Source: Microstegium vimineum
Lineage: Eukaryota > Streptophyta > Magnoliopsida > Poales > Poaceae
Assembly (NCBI GenBank): GCA_022036555.1
Contig: CM039120.1
Span: 33,009,716 to 33,073,715 of the forward strand
Reading direction: 5' to 3'
DNA: 64,000 bases
Part shown: piece by piece, positions 1-10,690 of the stretch
How positions within the stretch are numbered: position 1 is the first letter of the stretch
Layout: each line of letters begins with the position of its first letter
Translations under genes and position numbers: made by a program
The notes under the pieces: generated by a model
The model's database searches: none
What the model was told of the DNA's origin: nothing
Seen by the model: only the letters and a program-made list of their open reading frames with translations

Positions 1-2
1 CC

Positions 3-104
3 GATGATCAATTGGCTGATATCTTCACCAAGCCACTAGATGAAAAGAGGTCTTGCAAGCTAAGGAATGAGTTGAATATACTTGATTTCTCCAACATGAG
101 TTGA
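3..104 (+). CDS. pol: C-terminal end of copia RNase H (pol), partial
   Basis: Frame 3 is open from the window edge and ends at TGA 102-104. It reads a D-Q-L-A-D-I-F-T-K-P-L-D stretch, the hallmark of the last 30-40 residues of Ty1-copia RNase H, then a short tail ending F-S-N-M-S. RNase H removes the RNA strand during reverse transcription. Only about 33 residues are in the window, so activity of this copy cannot be judged. The stop lies where copia polyproteins usually end, so this is probably the natural C terminus. Confidence 0.8.
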   Translation, partial: DDQLADIFTKPLDEKRSCKLRNELNILDFSNMS

Positions 105-1168
105 TGCACCCCCACTTATATGGCATGCCTCTAGTTCAACAAAGCAAGGTACAAGTTGATTGAAAAGCATTCATGCATACTTTGCTAGGACTTGTGTAGA
201 TCATATAGACATCACTCATGCTTCTATGCTCATTCATACAAATCAAAAGAATTTTATGCTTATATGGTGCCACTATAGCTTCCATGACTTGATATGATCT
301 AGTGGTAGCATATGACATGTTGATGAGCTTACAATCCTAGTGTTTGATCTATCACTATGAACTTCAAATGTTTAACTTAACATGGTCAAGATAACCATCT
401 TAGCATGTCTGAAGAAGCTTGTTCATGGTTTAAATGGAGTTAAATGTTTTGGACAAGTAGTCTAGACCAAATCAAAGTTGAAAATAATTTTTCACCCTAT
501 CTCACACTAAAGGGGAGTAAAACTTGAATATCTATAATTGGTCCCACCTTTTTGTGTCAATTGGATGAAAAAGGGGGAGAAATTGTAAAGATATGGGGAG
601 AAATGCTTAAGGGGGAGAAATTGAAAGATAAAGGGAGAAAATGAAAAATCAATTTTGAAAAGAACAGACAAATAGGGGGAGCAAGCTCATGAACACCTTG
701 TTGCATTTGAATGTTTGCATCCTCATATGTATTGTTGCACAACTACTTACAATTCAAAAATTCATGCTTGTGTGATGAATGCTAGTGATCCAAAATGAAT
801 GATGATTGATGAACTAGCATGCATAGGTGATAGATAGATACTAGTTTATTCAAGTAGTATCTAATCTATCATGGTGCTAAGGGTGATTCTAAATTATGCA
901 CTTCGATGGTATCACGCTTCAAAGGTCTACTCTTACACCTTAGCATCATTTGGTAGTTATTTACTCTCCCACATTGTCTATCCATGCATATGTGCAAAAC
1001 TTGAACCAAACTCTAGAAGCACATATGTATGGGGAGCTAATAACTACCAACCCAAATTTGTGTGACTTGTCCAAATCTAAAAATCTTTGATTAAAATGCT
1101 TGGACAAGCAACTCAAGTTCAAAATGATTATATTTCATATCATTATGGAAAGGTTGTCATCAATTACC
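105..1168 (+). other. 3' untranslated region of element P
   Basis: AT-rich sequence with no supportable gene. At about 565-690 there are several purine tracts of the form GGGGGAGAAATTG or GGGGAGAAATG. They resemble the true polypurine tract next to the LTR and may be decayed extra copies of it. A few short open frames here have no recognisable domain. Confidence 0.7.
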
Positions 1169-1182
1169 AAAAAGGGGGAGAT
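1169..1182 (+). promoter_or_regulatory. Polypurine tract of element P
   Basis: An A/G run (AAAAAGGGGGAGA) lies immediately upstream of the TG that begins the LTR. In LTR retrotransposons this tract resists RNase H and primes plus-strand DNA synthesis, so its position supports the LTR boundary. Confidence 0.8.
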
Positions 1183-1674
1183 TGAGAGTTCCCCATGTGT
1201 TTGGTTTTGAGTAGTTGATGAAAACTACCTAAGTATTAACCTTGATCTCTAAGTGTGAATCATGAGATAGGTTGGTACATACCATGTGATGGAGCTAATG
1301 GATCAAGGTGGTGATTGCAAAGGCTCCAGCATGGTGGTGGAAAGGAAAATAGTGTCAAGGCAAAGGTGATATAGCAACCATTTTCAGTTTGGTGATCAAG
1401 ACACCATAGAGGGTCTGATCACATTTAGGATAGATAGCCGTACTATCAAGGAGGGAGCTCTTGTGTTTGATTGCGGTTATCATGTGCCACTAGGTTCATT
1501 GCATTGCATTTAAAATCAAATGAACTAGTGAGGTGAACCAACTAATTCCAAGAAAATGTGAACTAAAAGCTAACACACGTGCACAAGTGTTGAGATCACT
1601 CAGTGTTAGCCCTTGGAAGTTTGGAAGAGAGTTGGAGAAAGTTTGGTGCAGTTTTAGCAGAAGGAAGAGGTCCG

Positions 1675-2165
1675 AACAGGGGTCCGGACGCTAGGGTTTT
1701 GGTGTGTCCGGACCATCGCGTGTGCGTCCGGACACACACCCTAAGCAGGTGCTGCTGTGGACATAGGTTCAGACTCTGTTTGGTGTTCGGACGCAAGGTT
1801 CCGAACGTTGTCCAGATGACTTAGAGCTCTCTGTTGGATCTGGAAGGAGGTCTAGACGCAGGTTCTTGTCCGGACAGTGAACTCCAGACAAGAGTCTAGA
1901 GGAAAAGGGATCTCTGGACCCTCTTTGTATAGCATCCGGACGCGAGGAACCGTGTGGCCGGACCCGGACTGCAGGGTGCATTCGGAGACACGTGGAAGGT
2001 AGTGGTGAGCGTGCAAACGGGCAAGTTCAAACAATCGAGCGACCGGATGCGTGCGTGTTGGTCCGGATAGCACTCGGCGCGCGTTCAGAGGCAGCGTCCG
2101 GAGTGATGAGCAGAGGCTTGTGTTGGTGCTGGTGAAGGGGTCCGAACCCCCTGTGAAAATAGCGT
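1675..2165. repeat. CCGGAC-rich irregular motif array in LTR of P
   Basis: Many copies of TCCGGAC, GTCCGGACGC and near variants (TCCGAAC, CCAGAC) occur at irregular spacing in otherwise mixed sequence. It is not a regular tandem repeat. It lies just upstream of the LTR TATA box, so it would fall in U3. Comparable but different motif clusters occur in each copia LTR family of this window. Confidence 0.65.
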
Positions 2166-2225
2166 CCGGAGCACTCGCCAGAAGTGGAAAATGGGGGCTG
2201 AACGACTAATTGTTGAGGTGAGGGA

Positions 2226-2232
2226 TATATAA
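2226..2232 (+). promoter_or_regulatory. TATA box in LTR of P
   Basis: A TATATAA motif follows the CCGGAC cluster inside the LTR and precedes a pyrimidine-rich stretch. It is the likely core promoter for the element's genomic RNA. Confidence 0.5.
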
Positions 2233-3199
2233 GGTGATATGGCCGGCCCAAGGGGCAATATCTTGCACTCTCACCTCACTCATACACTTGTGCATTGCTT
2301 GAGATAACCCCCACCACTCACTCTCTTGATACACTTGCATATTTCATGAAAGATTGAGTGAACGAAGTGCATTGCTTCGTTGATTGCATGAAATATTGAG
2401 TGGCACTTGGTGATCGTCGTCATCGCGGGAGCTCTTATTATTCTTGGAGGTGGCCACCTCCTAGACGGCTTGGTGCGACGAGGATCGTTGAGTTGAGGAA
2501 GGTGATTGTCTTCGGCTCCGATAGGTGGATTGTGAGGGGTTCTTGAACCTTCCCCACGGGAGTTCGCGAAAGGTATCTCTAATGGATTGCGAGTAGCATG
2601 TGGATCCCTATCTTGTGTTGGTTTTGTGGCACCCGGTGACAGATTTGGCGTGTGATGCCAATTAGCTCGTGAACCTCCAAGTAGGTGTATCGCTACAACG
2701 AGGACTAGCTTGTTGGAAAGGAAGTAAACCTCGGTAAAAAATCTTGTGTCACATTGTCTCTCACTGAGGATTCTTGTTGTGATTGATTGCCTATTCATTG
2801 ATCCACTCTTCATGGTGGTATAACCCTCCTATCTCTAGCTTGTGCATTACTTTCCTTACATTTTTGCGAAGTAGAGTAGGTTAGCTCTTTTAGCTTGTGT
2901 AGCCTTGGTTAAAGATTTCTAGGTTGCTAGCTAGGTTGTGTGCTCTAGTTGATCTATTGCTAGTAACTAGAATTGGTAGGTGCCTTGCCTAACCGTAGTG
3001 CCAGGGACTAATTGCTTTATGTCGTGTTTTATTCTAACAAGTTTTCCTAGGTGTTGTTGTAGAAAATTAAATAGGCTATTCACCCCCCTCTCTAGCCCTT
3101 CTTAGACCTTTCAAAGAGCTTCGGTCATCTTGGACGGGGTAGTTAATACACCTAACGCCAGCTACTTGTCCACTGCTCAGGATAGGTGGAGGCGTTAGA

Positions 3200-3559
3200 A
3201 CGAGAGAGATAAAAGGGAAGAAACCGCTGGCAGAGTATTATAGAGTTGGAGAACCGTTCGACATGCATGAAAACTGTCCGTTCTTCACATACTGCCTCAT
3301 CAAGGATTTAGAGTTTCCCACCAGGGACAGTTGTCCTGGATGCAACGAGCAATTTGAGGAGTATAGAAGGTTCCAAGCTAATGGTCGATTCACTCAGGGA
3401 TGTGTGGAGTACAAGGAATGGAATCGGCGTATCATCGAAGATGTTGTTCGTGGTTGGCCCACTACTGAAGTCGTTAATGTGGATCGCACTCAATCTCAGG
3501 AAGGCCAGCATAATGAGCACCAAGCATCTCATAGTCTCAGAAGGCTAACCAAGACCTAG
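3200..3559 (+). pseudogene. gag: gag C-terminal fragment of element M
   Basis: An open stretch from about 3263 to the stop at 3559 reads M-H-E-N-C-P-F-F, then a cysteine pattern C-P-F-F-x2-C...P-T-x-D-x-C-P-G-C, then a basic and acidic tail. The gag of element K (57430-57500) has the same pattern, so the two are relatives. The four cysteines suggest a metal-binding nucleic-acid contact, which is inference. Everything upstream in gag is lost to the P insertion, and stops occur in frame before 3240. Confidence 0.7.
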
Positions 3560-3699
3560 GAGACGAGGGTCTGATGTCAAAGAGCTGATAGGCGGCATCG
3601 GGAGGCAGCAAATCACGCCTCAAGCTTCTTCCTACCTGTGGAGTTTAGGGCACCCGTGGAAGCCGAAGTATACTCTGACTTTCATGAGTCAGAGTTTGG

Positions 3700-4048
3700 G
3701 GAATAGACCGGTGAGCTCACACATGAATTCCAGGCGGTATTTGGCAAGCCTACGAGGCATAGACACCTGAAGGCACTGTACATCCAAGGATACATAAACG
3801 AAAGATTTGTCGGAAGGATCCTGATCGACGGAGGTGCCTCTATTAACTTGATGCCAGCCCACGTCATCCCAAAACTGGGGCTAGAATCCAAGAAGCTCCT
3901 CAATATAGATCTGACAACTAGTGACTTTGGAGGGAGGACGTCAGGAACTCGAGGAGTTCTGCAGTTGGAGTTGATAGTTGGCAACAAAACTCTATTGACT
4001 ACTTTCTTCATCATTGACGGGGATAGTTCATTAAATCTGCTCCTATGA
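3700..4048 (+). pseudogene. pol: Aspartic protease region of element M
   Basis: The frame reads I-D-G-G-A-S-I-N-L-M at 3827-3856, the catalytic D-G-G/S-A-S signature of retrotransposon aspartic proteases, and continues to a TGA at 4046-4048. The protease cuts the Gag-Pol polyprotein. A residual domain of normal size is visible but stops (for example TAG near 3706) and the terminal TGA isolate it from RT. Confidence 0.75.
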
Positions 4049-4136
4049 AGGGATTGGATTCATGCCAACTGTTGCATCCCGTCTACGATGCATCAAATCA
4101 TAGTGCAATGGCTGGACAATGATGAACTTGAAATCA

Positions 4137-4226
4137 TTGACCCTGCTTACTGGGATTTGGAGGTCTATGCCTCGATTTATATAGCAACCGTTGACCCTGC
4201 TTACTGGGATTTGGAGGTCTATGCCT
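4137..4226 (+). repeat. Two-copy direct repeat, 54 bp period
   Basis: A 36-base segment at 4137-4172 recurs identically at 4191-4226 in the protease-RT linker of M. The 54 bp spacing preserves frame. The identity suggests the duplication is more recent than most of M's point mutations. Confidence 0.85.
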
Positions 4227-4326
4227 ATGACTGCTTTTCCGGTAGAAGGTTGTAAGCAGACCTCCTCACTTTCAACATTGTGAGTCAATAGCCGATCCAA
4301 GAAATCGGCTTAAAGAAAATAGAATA

Positions 4327-5343
4327 ATGCAGACACCAATCGATGATGACGAAGGCAAGCTGGGCAAAGGATTTACGTCGGCAGATGAGTTGGAGGCTGT
4401 TGATATTGGAGATGGTGATAAGCCTAGGCTGACATACATTAGCTCTAAATTGGATCCCAAGTTTAGAGAGGATTTGATCACTCTGTTAAAAGAGTACAAG
4501 GAATGTTTTTCTTTGGAGTACTATGAGATGCACAGTCTTGATCGAAAGTTAGCTGAACATCGTCTGCTAATCAAGGAACGATATCGGCCAGTCAAGCAGC
4601 AACCTAGAAGGATTCAAGCTGACATCATGGGCGACATGAAAACTGAAATCACTCGACTCTATGAAGCGAAATTCATTCGGCAAAGCATATATGCCGAGTG
4701 GATTACCAACATGGTCCCTGTGTATAAGAAGAATGGAAAAATGAGAGTTTGTATCGACTTCAGAGAACTAAACAAGGCTACCCCGATGGACGGATACCCG
4801 ATGCTAATGGCCGACATGCTGGTTGACGCAGCAGCAGGCCATAAAGTGATCAGTTTTATGGATGGCAATGCTGGGTACAATCAGATCTTCATGGAGGAAG
4901 AAGACGTCCATAAGACTGCATTCAGATGTCCTGACATGCTGGGATTGTACGAGTGGGTGGTTATGACCTTCGGGTGAAAGAATGGCGGTGCAACTTATCA
5001 TACGGCTATGAATTATATCTTTCATAAGTTGATCAGCAAGATAGTAGAGTTCTACATCAACGACGTGGTGGTGAAGTCCAGGGAGTACTGAGAGTACCTT
5101 GAAGATCTCAGGGCCACATTGGAGTGTGCGAGGAAACATGGTTTGAGGATGAATCCTCACAAGTGTGCTTTCGGAGTGACAACTGGACAATTCCTGGGCT
5201 ACATGGTGCATGAAAAGGGAATTGAGATTTGTCAAAAGAGTTTCGACGCAATCGACAAGGCTATGCCACCGGCTACGAAGACCGAGTTGCAATCTTTGAT
5301 CGGTAAGATCAATTTCATTCAGCGATTCATATCGAATCTGTGA
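4327..5343 (+). pseudogene. pol: Reverse transcriptase of element M (degenerate)
   Basis: The Ty3-gypsy RT blocks are in order: a palm/finger region with K-K-N-G-K-M-R-V-C-I-D-F-R-E-L-N-K-A-T, then G-Y-N-Q-I-F, then the active site at 5053-5064. That site reads Y-I-N-D instead of Y-V-D-D, so the first catalytic Asp is lost. In-frame TGA stops lie at 4975-4977 and near 5089, and a stop at 5341 ends the last open piece. This copy cannot make active RT. Confidence 0.85.
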
Positions 5344-5990
5344 GCTAAGATCCTGCCGTTCTCAGTTCTACTGAAGCTAAAGAACCAACAAGAGTTCAAA
5401 TGGGGCAGCGAATAGTAGAAGGCTTTCGAGGAGATCAAGGAATATTTGAGGTCTCTGTCGGTTCTAATCCCTCCTTAGAGTGGAAAGCCTTTCAGCCTGT
5501 ATGTAACAGTCGATGACCATACGATTGGATCGACTCTAATACAAGAATTCGAAGGAAAGAAGAGAGTGGTATTCTATTTGAGCTAGAGGCTGCTCGATCC
5601 CGAAATGAGGTATTCTCCCATGGAGAAGCTGTGCTTGTGCCTGTACTTTGCTTGAACCAAATTGTGACATTACTTGCTGTCATCTGAATGCACGAAATGA
5701 GGTATTCTCCCATGGAGAAGTTGTGCTTGTGCCTATACTTTGCTTGAACCAAACTGCGACATTACTTGTTGTCATCTGAATGCACGATAGTGTCGAAGTT
5801 TGAAGTTATCAAGCACATGTTGTATATGCCTATTCTGAATGGAAGAATCAGCAAATGGATCCTTGCACTGCTAGAGTTTGACCTGAGGTACGAATCGGCT
5901 AAGGCGGTGAAAGGCCAAGTGATAACCGACTTCGTCGCTCACCATCGTGAGAAAGAAATTAGGCTGGTGGATATGGCTCATGGCACTGTT
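5344..5990 (+). pseudogene. pol: RNase H of element M, disrupted by a 92 bp duplication
   Basis: The RNase H that follows RT is recognisable from T-I-G-S-T-L-I-Q-E, then R-Y-S-P-M-E-K-L, then R-I-S-K-W-I-L-A-L-L-E-F-D. Several codons have become stops, and a 92 bp tandem duplication at 5601-5784 shifts the frame. This is the first of two RNase H regions. Confidence 0.7.
5601..5784 (+). repeat. 92 bp tandem duplication inside RNase H of M
   Basis: Copy 1 is 5601-5692 and copy 2 is 5693-5784, directly adjacent, each starting CGAAATGAGG and ending CTGAATGCA, with only a few substitutions between them. Because 92 is not a multiple of three, it breaks the reading frame. Confidence 0.9.
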
Positions 5991-6390
5991 CTTTGATGGA
6001 TCTACCTGCTAGCAAGGTGGAGGCATTGAAGTCGTCCTAGTATCGCCTCAGGGGGCAAGCCTGGAGTACGCTTTCCAAATCAAGCTGACTGCCACCAACA
6101 ACCAGGCTGAATATGAAGCCCTTCTCAAAGGACTACAACTGCTACGAGAGGTAGGGACCTGTTGAGATTTTCAGAGATTCTCAATTGGTGTTTAATCAAT
6201 TGCTCGGCCTCTATGAGAGCAAGGATGAAATATTAAAAGAGTATCGTGAAGGTTGTTGCGGATTGCTTGATTCATTCTCCTTAGTCAGTATCAAGCACAT
6301 CCCCAGAGGCCAGAATCAAGAAGCTAACAGATTGGCTCAAAGTGCTTCTAGATATCGGCAGATTGTGAAGATTTTAGCTGATGATCTTAT
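5991..6390 (+). pseudogene. pol: Second RNase H-like region (aRH) of element M
   Basis: The region reads F-D-G-S-T near 5993, followed by N-N-Q-A-E-Y-E-A-L-L and a D-S-Q-L-V segment, and further on R-G-Q-N-Q-E-A-N-R-L-A. These are the conserved blocks of the archaeal-type RNase H that Tat-lineage elements carry after the normal one. A stop (TAG near 6011) and a frame change before 6185 break it. Confidence 0.75.
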
Positions 6391-7680
6391 TGATGATCAC
6401 GATTGGAGTACCAACATCATCGAGTACCTGAGGAATCCATCGCAGCCAGTTTCAAGAAAGCTAAGGTACCAGGGTACCATGTTTGTTATTCTTGATGATC
6501 AGTTGTATCACAAGATAGTCGAGGGTGTGCTACTCAAGTGCCTCAACAAAAAAGAAGCCAAGTTGCTATTGGGAGAGATCCATGAAGGAATTTGTGGTGC
6601 ACATCAATTTTCTCAGAAGATGAAGTGGATGATCAAGAGGGCAGGGTACTTTTGGCCAACCATAATGGAGGATTGCTTCAGATATTATAAGGGTTGCTAG
6701 GAGTGCCAAAAATTTGGTAAAATTCAGAAATCCCCGGCATCGGCTATGAATCCTATCGTTAAGCCGTGGCCATTTAGGGATGGGGATAGATTTGATTGGT
6801 CAGGTGTTCCCATCGTCCAGTAAGGGGCATAAATTTGTATTGGTGGCAACAGATTATGTCACCAAGTGGGTTGAAGCCATTCCTCTAAAGGAAGCATTGT
6901 CAACCAATATAATTGAGTTCGTAAGGGAGCACATTATTTACAGATTTGGGGTTTCTCAGACCATCACCACCGATCAAGGGACGATGTTCACGTCCAAGGA
7001 ATTCAGTGACTTCGTGGCCGAGACGGGTTTCAAGCTAATCAACTCATCCCCATATTATGCTCAGGCCAATGGATAAGCAGAAGCATCCAACCAGATATTG
7101 ATCAAGATAATCCAGAAGAAGATCTTGGAGTATCCTAAGTGATGGCATCTAATACATGTGGAGACTCTGTGGTCTTACAGGATGGCTTGTCACGGGTCAA
7201 CCAAATATTCACCTTATGAGCGAGTTTTTGGGCAGGAAGTTGTACTGCTGTGGGAGATAAGCGTTCGGTCTCGGAGGATTGCACAACAAGATAATCTAGG
7301 AGATAATGAATGTAAAAACCTTATCATGGACAACCTTGATGATCTAAGTCTACATCAATTTAGGGCCCTGGAGAATATCGAGGCTAACAAACTCAGGGTC
7401 ACCAAATACTATGATGAGAAGGTAAGAGAGAAAAGGTTCAATTAGGGGGACTTGGTTTGGAAAGTCATTTTGCCCACCGGAACTAAGGATAGCAAATACG
7501 ACAAATGGTCACCAAATTAGGAAGGCCCTTACCGTATTACAAGAGGCGCTCCGAGTAATGCTTACTTCTATGAAACTCTGGAGGGAGAATAGTACTCTAG
7601 AGAACTTAATGGAAATTATTTCAAGAAGTATTACCCAGTGTGTGGTTCGACATATTATAGTTGGTCAAATCAGATAGTTG
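6391..7680 (+). pseudogene. pol: Integrase of element M (degenerate)
   Basis: The N-terminal zinc region (H...G-A-H...C...C, about 6570-6720) precedes the core. All three catalytic acidic residues can be seen: D in G-I-D-L-I-G (about 6781), D in T-T-D-Q-G (about 6970) and E in A-E-A-S-N (about 7079). The C-terminal region continues to about 7660. In-frame stops occur at about 6700, 7074, 7140 and 7443. Integrase would insert the cDNA into the host chromosome. The open pieces include 6185-6700, 6780-7076 and 7158-7445. Confidence 0.8.
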
Positions 7681-7887
7681 ATGTGATACATATCGCCTTC
7701 AGAGCAAAATTATTAGCTCAAGTCTGATGATAGCTGATACAGTATGTATCGCCTTTAGACCAAAAAATAAAAACAATAAAAGGAGTACTAGCAGACCAGG
7801 TAACTCTGACAAAGAAGAAACACACATAATGGAGACTAAGTCAGTAAGTTGAAAGGTCATTTTGTTGATATTCGTCCTAATTATAGA
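7681..7887. other. Spacer between pol and the antisense gene of M
   Basis: AT-rich sequence with a near-repeat of a TGTATCGCCTT(C/T)AGA segment (about 7688 and 7745). No gene seen. The sense pol and the antisense gene meet tail to tail across this gap. Confidence 0.5.
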
Positions 7888-8228
7888 CTAGCTGCCGAGG
7901 AACACTTTGTTAATAATGTCCTCGACATAGGTGATATCGACTACTTCTTCGCCGTGTTCCTCCTGGAAGGCTTCTTGCAGATCTTCATGATCTTGGGGAC
8001 CTTCGTGCCTAGGGAATCTGGGTGCTACAGCTAGAAGTTGATAGTCGGTGGCGGCCTTAGCGGCAGTGAGGGTAGTGAAGACCCCATGATGGACACTGTG
8101 AAGAGCAATCTCCCAAACTTGGCATGGGATGTCCTGGAGGCGCTGGTTCAACGTATCACCTTGGGCGTTCATATCATCGGCGACGGTGGAGGCTATGTGG
8201 CACAGATTCTTCAGTTGCGCCATTAGTG
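7888..8228 (-). pseudogene. Last exon of the antisense extra gene of element M
   Basis: The minus-strand frame is open from a splice acceptor (AG at 8230-8229) to a stop at 7888-7890. It begins A-L-M-A-Q-L-K-N-L and includes V-H-H-G-V-F-T-T-L and an acidic tail. Upstream sequence on the other side of the A insertion (60024-60306) continues it. Rejoining M across the AAATG duplication gives a 63 bp GT-AG intron, and A sits inside that intron. The layout matches the last exon of the T1 antisense gene: a helical region with a repeated V-x-x-G-V pattern near the C terminus, then an acidic end. Function is unknown. Confidence 0.65.
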
Positions 8229-8280
8229 CTGCCAAGACAGAACGAAAATGAGGAAGGAACATGGGAGATCTAAGGCAAGT

Positions 8281-8285
8281 AAATG
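8281..8285. repeat. Target-site duplication of element A, left copy
   Basis: AAATG lies immediately left of the LTR start TGAAGG. An identical AAATG follows the LTR end at 60013-60017. Together they show that the LTRs at 8286 and 52145-60012 belong to one insertion. Confidence 0.85.
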
Positions 8286-10242
8286 TGAAGGACCGGAAAC
8301 GGCCACCAGAGGGGGGGTGAATGGGACCCAAATAAAAATTCCTTTCGGAAGATCTTGACCCTTGTCCCAAACACAACCCAAAGAAAAAATTAGGCTTATG
8401 ACCCACAAGTGGGTGGATGTTCTAGGAGATGTCCTAGGAACACAGCGGAGCTAGCTACGAACCCAAAGAAACAGACCGCGATGCAAACGGAGAAACGCAA
8501 CAAGCATAGAGGCCGACGGACGCTGAGAAGCGGGGCATCGGGCCGTCTGACGCAGTGCGACGGACGCTGGCATCGGACACTGGGACGAGCGTCCATCACC
8601 CTTCCAGAGAGCACTGCAAAGAGAAGAACAGCCAGCAGGGCATCAGATGCATCCGACGCGCAACCGACGGACGCTAAGGAGCGTCCGATACAAATCACAT
8701 AGAGAGCATGTAAAACCCTCAAACCGACGGACGCGTCCGCCGGGTTGGCGATGGACAATGGCGAGCGTCTGATGCAAACTTGACCCGCGCAGAAGAGACG
8801 CGCGATGGACGCTGACGTCAGCACGTACGAGCATCCGACGCAAACTGATGGAGCGTCCGACACAAACTGACGCAGCGTCCGACGCCCCCGATAGAAACGC
8901 AGGAAACGCGAAAATCAAATTTCTCTCCACCAAATCTTCCCAAATCTCGACCAAATGTTCTCCACTAGCAACCCAACTTGGTAGGCATGATTCTAGTGCT
9001 TGGGAGGAGCTATCCCGAAGAAATCATCGCTCAATTTGGTGAGGATGAGAGGGAAACGAGGATTTGGGGAGAAGGGGGCAAGAACAAAGAACACTGCAAA
9101 GAAAACGCCTGATCTGTGTGCTCGTGAGGTTTTAGGAAAATTCCTTAGGTGCAAAGTTGCTCCTCACGAGTACCAAGAACTTGGTTCAAACGGATTTGCA
9201 TGCGCTGCTCCCTACAAAGAGATTTCATATCGGGAAATAGAGAGAGCAAAGGCAAAAATGAAGAACACAAGCAAAAACGCGAGACACAATCAAGTAAACA
9301 AAGCCGCCATGGTTTATAGAGGGTAAGGCCTCTGATTCCCACCAAAAGATCCTTGAGTTCTTACAAAGGTTGAAGAGATCAACCTAGGGCCCTCATGAAC
9401 TAGAGAGAGGTTACAGAGAGAGAGGGGAATAGTGCCAAATGATTAGGGTTCAATAGGTGGGATAAGGATACCCCTTCATCCCCTATTTAACAGGGCTTTG
9501 GCTATTTCCCAAAGACTCCCCTATATACATTGAGTGAACTACCTAGCCTAAGCATTGCAGTCCAAGCTCTGGAAAATATCTCCCGCATTTTGAATGGACG
9601 ACCCCGCTTCCTGCCAGGAGTTGTCGTCGCCTCGACGCAACCTCCAGGATTCCGCAACATGCCATCACCGCTTCCTCGGAAGCTCCGCCTAGGTTTTGAG
9701 GCCCAAACCCAGGAAACCCGCCACCAGCAGCTTTGGGCTCAACTACCGAACCCTGAGTTTTGAGGCCCAAACTAGGAAACCGTCCTTCGATGGTTTTGAG
9801 GCTCAAACCACCAAACCGCTCGACTCAAGCCACCTTGTCCTCGCCCGGTCGGACTCCGAGTCCCATGAGCCTCCGCTCGACCCGCTCGTCCGTCGTCTTG
9901 ACCTAGTCAACTTAGTCTACCTCCATGTCTTCTTGCACTTGCCGATGCCAAGTAGTAGCCACCATAGCTAGTCCGCCGGCGCCCATGGTCCCTCAGTCCG
10001 AGACCTGCTTCCGCCCTTCACCGCTCTCAGTCCATCAGCACGGCAAGCCTCTACTTGACCTTCTCCACGCCATTGACCACTGTCACTAGGCATAGCACCT
10101 GCACACCACAAGCCAATAGACAGGCACATATTTGCTTTCGCAAAGGTTAGTAGTAAGCCACTCAAACTGAAACGCTCAAGTGTTGGACGATCAATCATCA
10201 TAAAACTGAACTACATGGGTACATATCCACCATGTGTTTGCA
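8286..10242 (-). repeat. 3' LTR of element A
   Basis: This 1957 bp LTR reads on the minus strand from TGCAAACACATGG (10242) to CCGGTCCTTCA (8286). It is bordered inside by a C-rich tract (the PPT on the minus strand) and outside by AAATG. The partner LTR starts at 52145 and shares the same GCGTCCGAC array. Possible TATA-like sequences (TATTTAA and TATATA, about 9484-9525, read on the minus strand) are weak. Confidence 0.85.
8515..8885. repeat. GCGTCCGAC-type motif array in the 3' LTR of A
   Basis: Many irregularly spaced copies of GACGGACGC, GCGTCCGAC and GCATCCGAC occur here, with ATGGACGCTGACGTCAGCACGTAC near the right end. Several copies contain CCGAC, the core bound by plant DREB/CBF factors. 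The same array recurs at 52375-52725 in the other LTR of A. It lies downstream of the candidate TATA region, so probably in R/U5. Confidence 0.7.
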
Positions 10243-10685
10243 ATCTCCCCTCTTGATGAGTGCATTGTCAACACAAGTGCATTTCAGATTTGAGCCACAA
10301 GGTAAAGCTCTCCAAATGACCAAAAGCTAAGAAAGCCAAAACAGGGTCACTTGAGAGAAGCAAAACGAGTCCAAAACTTGGTTCCGAAAGACATGGGCAC
10401 TAGCTCGACGCAACCAAGCAAAACAAAGCTAGCCCTCAAGAAGAGGCAGAAAATGGGCTCAACACCGCTAGCAAGTCCAAGAAACCAATCAAAACTCTCG
10501 AAGCTCAGAATACCAAATGGAACACCAAGAGAAGCTCAAAGAAACCAATTAAACCTCATAAGGCTCAAGAAGACAATCCAAACCTGTCGAAGCCAACAAA
10601 ACAAGCTAGACCCTCCAGAAGAGGCAAAGGCTCAACACATCTAGCAAAAGCCCCCCCTGAGCAAGATACCACTTGAAAAGCCAAA
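10243..10685 (-). other. PPT and start of 3' UTR of element A (left segment)
   Basis: The tract ATCTCCCC at the LTR boundary reads as a polypurine tract on the minus strand. The sequence to its right is non-coding and closely matches 38205-38640 in the H/G element, including a CCTCCAGAAGAGGCAAAGGC segment. It is cut by T1 and resumes at 26811. Confidence 0.75.
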
Positions 10686-10690
10686 CCAAG
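10686..10690. repeat. Target-site duplication of T1, left copy (CCAAG)
   Basis: CCAAG is directly left of the T1 LTR. The identical CCAAG is directly right of the other LTR at 26806-26810. On both sides the flanks continue as copia 3' UTR. Confidence 0.95.

Larger units (their letters stand above)
1..3113 (+). mobile_element. Element P: 3' end of a SIRE/Maximus-like Ty1-copia retrotransposon
   Basis: Three parts follow in order: the C-terminal end of a copia RNase H, a 1.1 kb untranslated region rich in GGGGGAGA purine tracts, and a 1.9 kb LTR that starts right after a purine tract. The order RNase H, long 3' UTR, PPT, long LTR is that of the SIRE/Maximus copia lineage. The 5' part lies outside the window. 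The LTR end is followed directly by gypsy sequence (element M), so P probably inserted into M. The 5 bp after it (AAGAG, 3114-3118) is the candidate target duplication, but its partner is off the left edge. Confidence 0.85.
1183..3113 (+). repeat. 3' LTR of element P
   Basis: This 1931 bp LTR starts TGAGAGTT after the polypurine tract and ends in a CACCCCCCTC...CTTTCA tail, typical of this copia group. The mirror-image tail is seen in the minus-strand copia LTRs at 8286, 36146, 48972 and 52145. It holds a dense cluster of CCGGAC motifs and then a TATA box. Its start differs from the other copia LTRs here (TGTGAACACATGG), so P is a different family. Confidence 0.8.
3119..8285 (+). mobile_element. 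Element M: Tat-lineage Ty3-gypsy retrotransposon, left part
   Basis: Plus-strand order is gag C terminus, protease, reverse transcriptase, RNase H, a second RNase H and integrase, then an antisense exon. Two RNase H regions plus an antisense gene downstream of integrase indicate the Tat branch of Ty3-gypsy. The 5' LTR and most of gag are missing, cut off by element P. Copia element A interrupts M at 8285/60018, proven by the AAATG duplication. M then continues to its PPT and 3' LTR start at 60745. Many stops and two tandem duplications show an old, dead copy. Confidence 0.85.

Noticed and set aside
8515..8885. CRISPR-like array (short repeated words)
   Set aside because: Repeats are 6-10 bp, irregular and overlapping, with no spacers of constant length, and the context is a plant LTR.
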